The translations under genes were made by a program, and so were the position numbers. DNA of 39,540 bases from Candidatus Magasanikiibacteriota bacterium. Lineage in GTDB: Bacteria > Patescibacteriota > Patescibacteriia > Magasanikbacterales > UBA922. The stretch is taken from assembly GCA_018650645.1 (NCBI GenBank), contig JABIFP010000032.1, positions 1 to 39,540 on the forward strand, read 5' to 3'. A model generated the notes under the pieces. It did no database searches and had not been told where the DNA came from. It saw nothing but the letters and a program-made list of their open reading frames with translations. This document shows positions 39,222 to 39,540 of the stretch, one piece after another (the first letter of the stretch is position 1; the number at the start of each line of letters is the position of its first letter).

Positions 39222-39540
39222 TTACGGGCGTTCACACACGTCGGTGCCGCGGTCCCAGCCGTAGTTGGCACCCACGTTCCACTTGCACACCAAGCCGGCC
39301 TGACAGTGGCTGTTGCGGTCGCAGTCCCCTTCGCCGTGGCCACACTTGCACGCATCCGAGCAGTACGGCCCATCGCCGTTGCTGCCAGAGTGGCAGTTTG
39401 CCGCGGGCGGGTTCTGAGGCGGTGGCGCAGGAGGCGGGGGAGGCGGTGCTGCATTTCCCTGAACAGGCATACAGACGTCCACGTTGGCCGCCCAGCCGAA
39501 CTGCGCACCGATGTTGTTTCGGCACTCAGTTCCCTGCTGA
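39222..39540 (-). CDS. GC-rich minigene G: Cys-rich repeat protein with Pro-rich hinge, 5' end beyond window
   Basis: The frame is open to the window edge; 106 codons are visible before the TAA at 39222. The track's start at 39482 is an internal GTG. Two homologous Cys modules are seen: GTECRNNIGAQFGWAANVDVC near the window edge and GLVCKWNVGANYGWDRGTDVC at the C-terminus. Between them are a poly-Pro hinge (PPPPPPAPPPQNPP) and a second Cys block, PYCSDACKCGHGEGDCDRNS. The CxCGxGEGDCDxxxxCxxGLxC pattern recalls extracellular Cys-rich modules found in Myxococcota and in some eukaryote secreted proteins (from memory). It is almost surely exported, although the N-terminus is missing. It is strongly GC-rich, with its own terminator. 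Other frames in this region in the track are shadows. Confidence 0.72.
   Translation of the reverse strand, partial: QQGTECRNNIGAQFGWAANVDVCMPVQGNAAPPPPPPAPPPQNPPAANCHSGSNGDGPYCSDACKCGHGEGDCDRNSHCQAGLVCKWNVGANYGWDRGTDVCERP

Noticed and set aside
39209-39525. 99-aa and 97-aa frames overlapping minigene G
   Set aside because: Arg/Pro-rich shadow translations. The chosen frame shows spaced Cys and an internal repeat.
1-39540. Integron-type gene cassettes as an explanation for the GC-rich units
   Set aside because: Units lie far apart in different orientations, each with its own promoter; no attC-like imperfect palindromes with RYYYAAC ends and no integrase were seen.
1-39540. CRISPR array
   Set aside because: No regularly spaced direct repeats were seen anywhere.
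1-39540. TGA recoding to glycine
   Set aside because: Genes end properly at TGA (for example at 7041 and 23156), and full-length conserved proteins need no TGA readthrough.

Overview
The window looks like a chromosomal segment of a Patescibacteria (Candidate Phyla Radiation) bacterium, probably from the Parcubacteria side. The signs are compact rpoB and rpoC, a DUF4012 membrane protein, a PspC/GIN-domain protein run by a PadR regulator, GtrA plus a GT-C glycosyltransferase, a VirB2/TrbC-like membrane protein and a short prepilin-like protein. TGA ends ordinary genes here (for example at 7041), so the Gracilibacteria/Absconditabacteria TGA=Gly code does not apply. The lineage is an inference from family content; there is no 16S rRNA gene in the window.

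The backbone is AT-rich. In order: tRNA-Lys and tRNA-Arg (1396-1614); PadR + HAAS/PspC/GIN envelope sensor (1882-4018, minus); GtrA + GT-C transferase (4135-6233, plus); two large envelope proteins (7041-11719, minus); a lower-glycolysis block on the minus strand made of gap, a pilin-like gene, pgk, a SIMPL protein, eno and two tandem cofactor-independent phosphoglycerate mutases (11777-20653); a small membrane protein (plus); rpsB-tsf (minus); a small unknown gene, a DsbA-like oxidase, a Cys-rich VirB2-like protein and uvrA (plus, 23618-29290); rpoB-rpoC (minus, 30212-37536); and an MFS transporter (minus, 37910-39094).

The most striking feature is a second class of DNA set into the gaps between these operons. 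Eight short, conspicuously GC-rich units lie at about 1-563, 628-1337, 6304-6668, 6665-6970, 14979-15804, 23115-23518, 29339-30106 and 39160-39540. Each complete unit is an autonomous minigene: its own promoter (usually TTGACA with 16-17 nt spacing), a Shine-Dalgarno sequence, one small ORF (46-216 aa) of mostly unrecognised function, and a strong GC hairpin at the end. Products include a HhH/alphaCTD-like protein, a SemiSWEET-like half transporter, a signal-peptide protein, a TM-anchored protein, a DGGC-repeat micropeptide and a Cys-rich repeat protein.

Backbone genes, by contrast, mostly lack Shine-Dalgarno sequences, and several have a -10 box only 8-18 nt before the ATG, which suggests leaderless or near-leaderless mRNAs. 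Two styles of expression signal therefore coexist in one contig. I read the GC-rich units as acquired or mobile minigenes, but no recombinase or shared end sequence is visible and the mechanism is unknown. Within the backbone, the glycolysis genes form a near-complete GAP-to-PEP module, the PadR/PspC genes form an envelope stress sensor, GtrA/GT-C form a polyprenyl-sugar flip-and-transfer pair, and the DsbA-like oxidase sits directly before a cysteine-rich exported protein.
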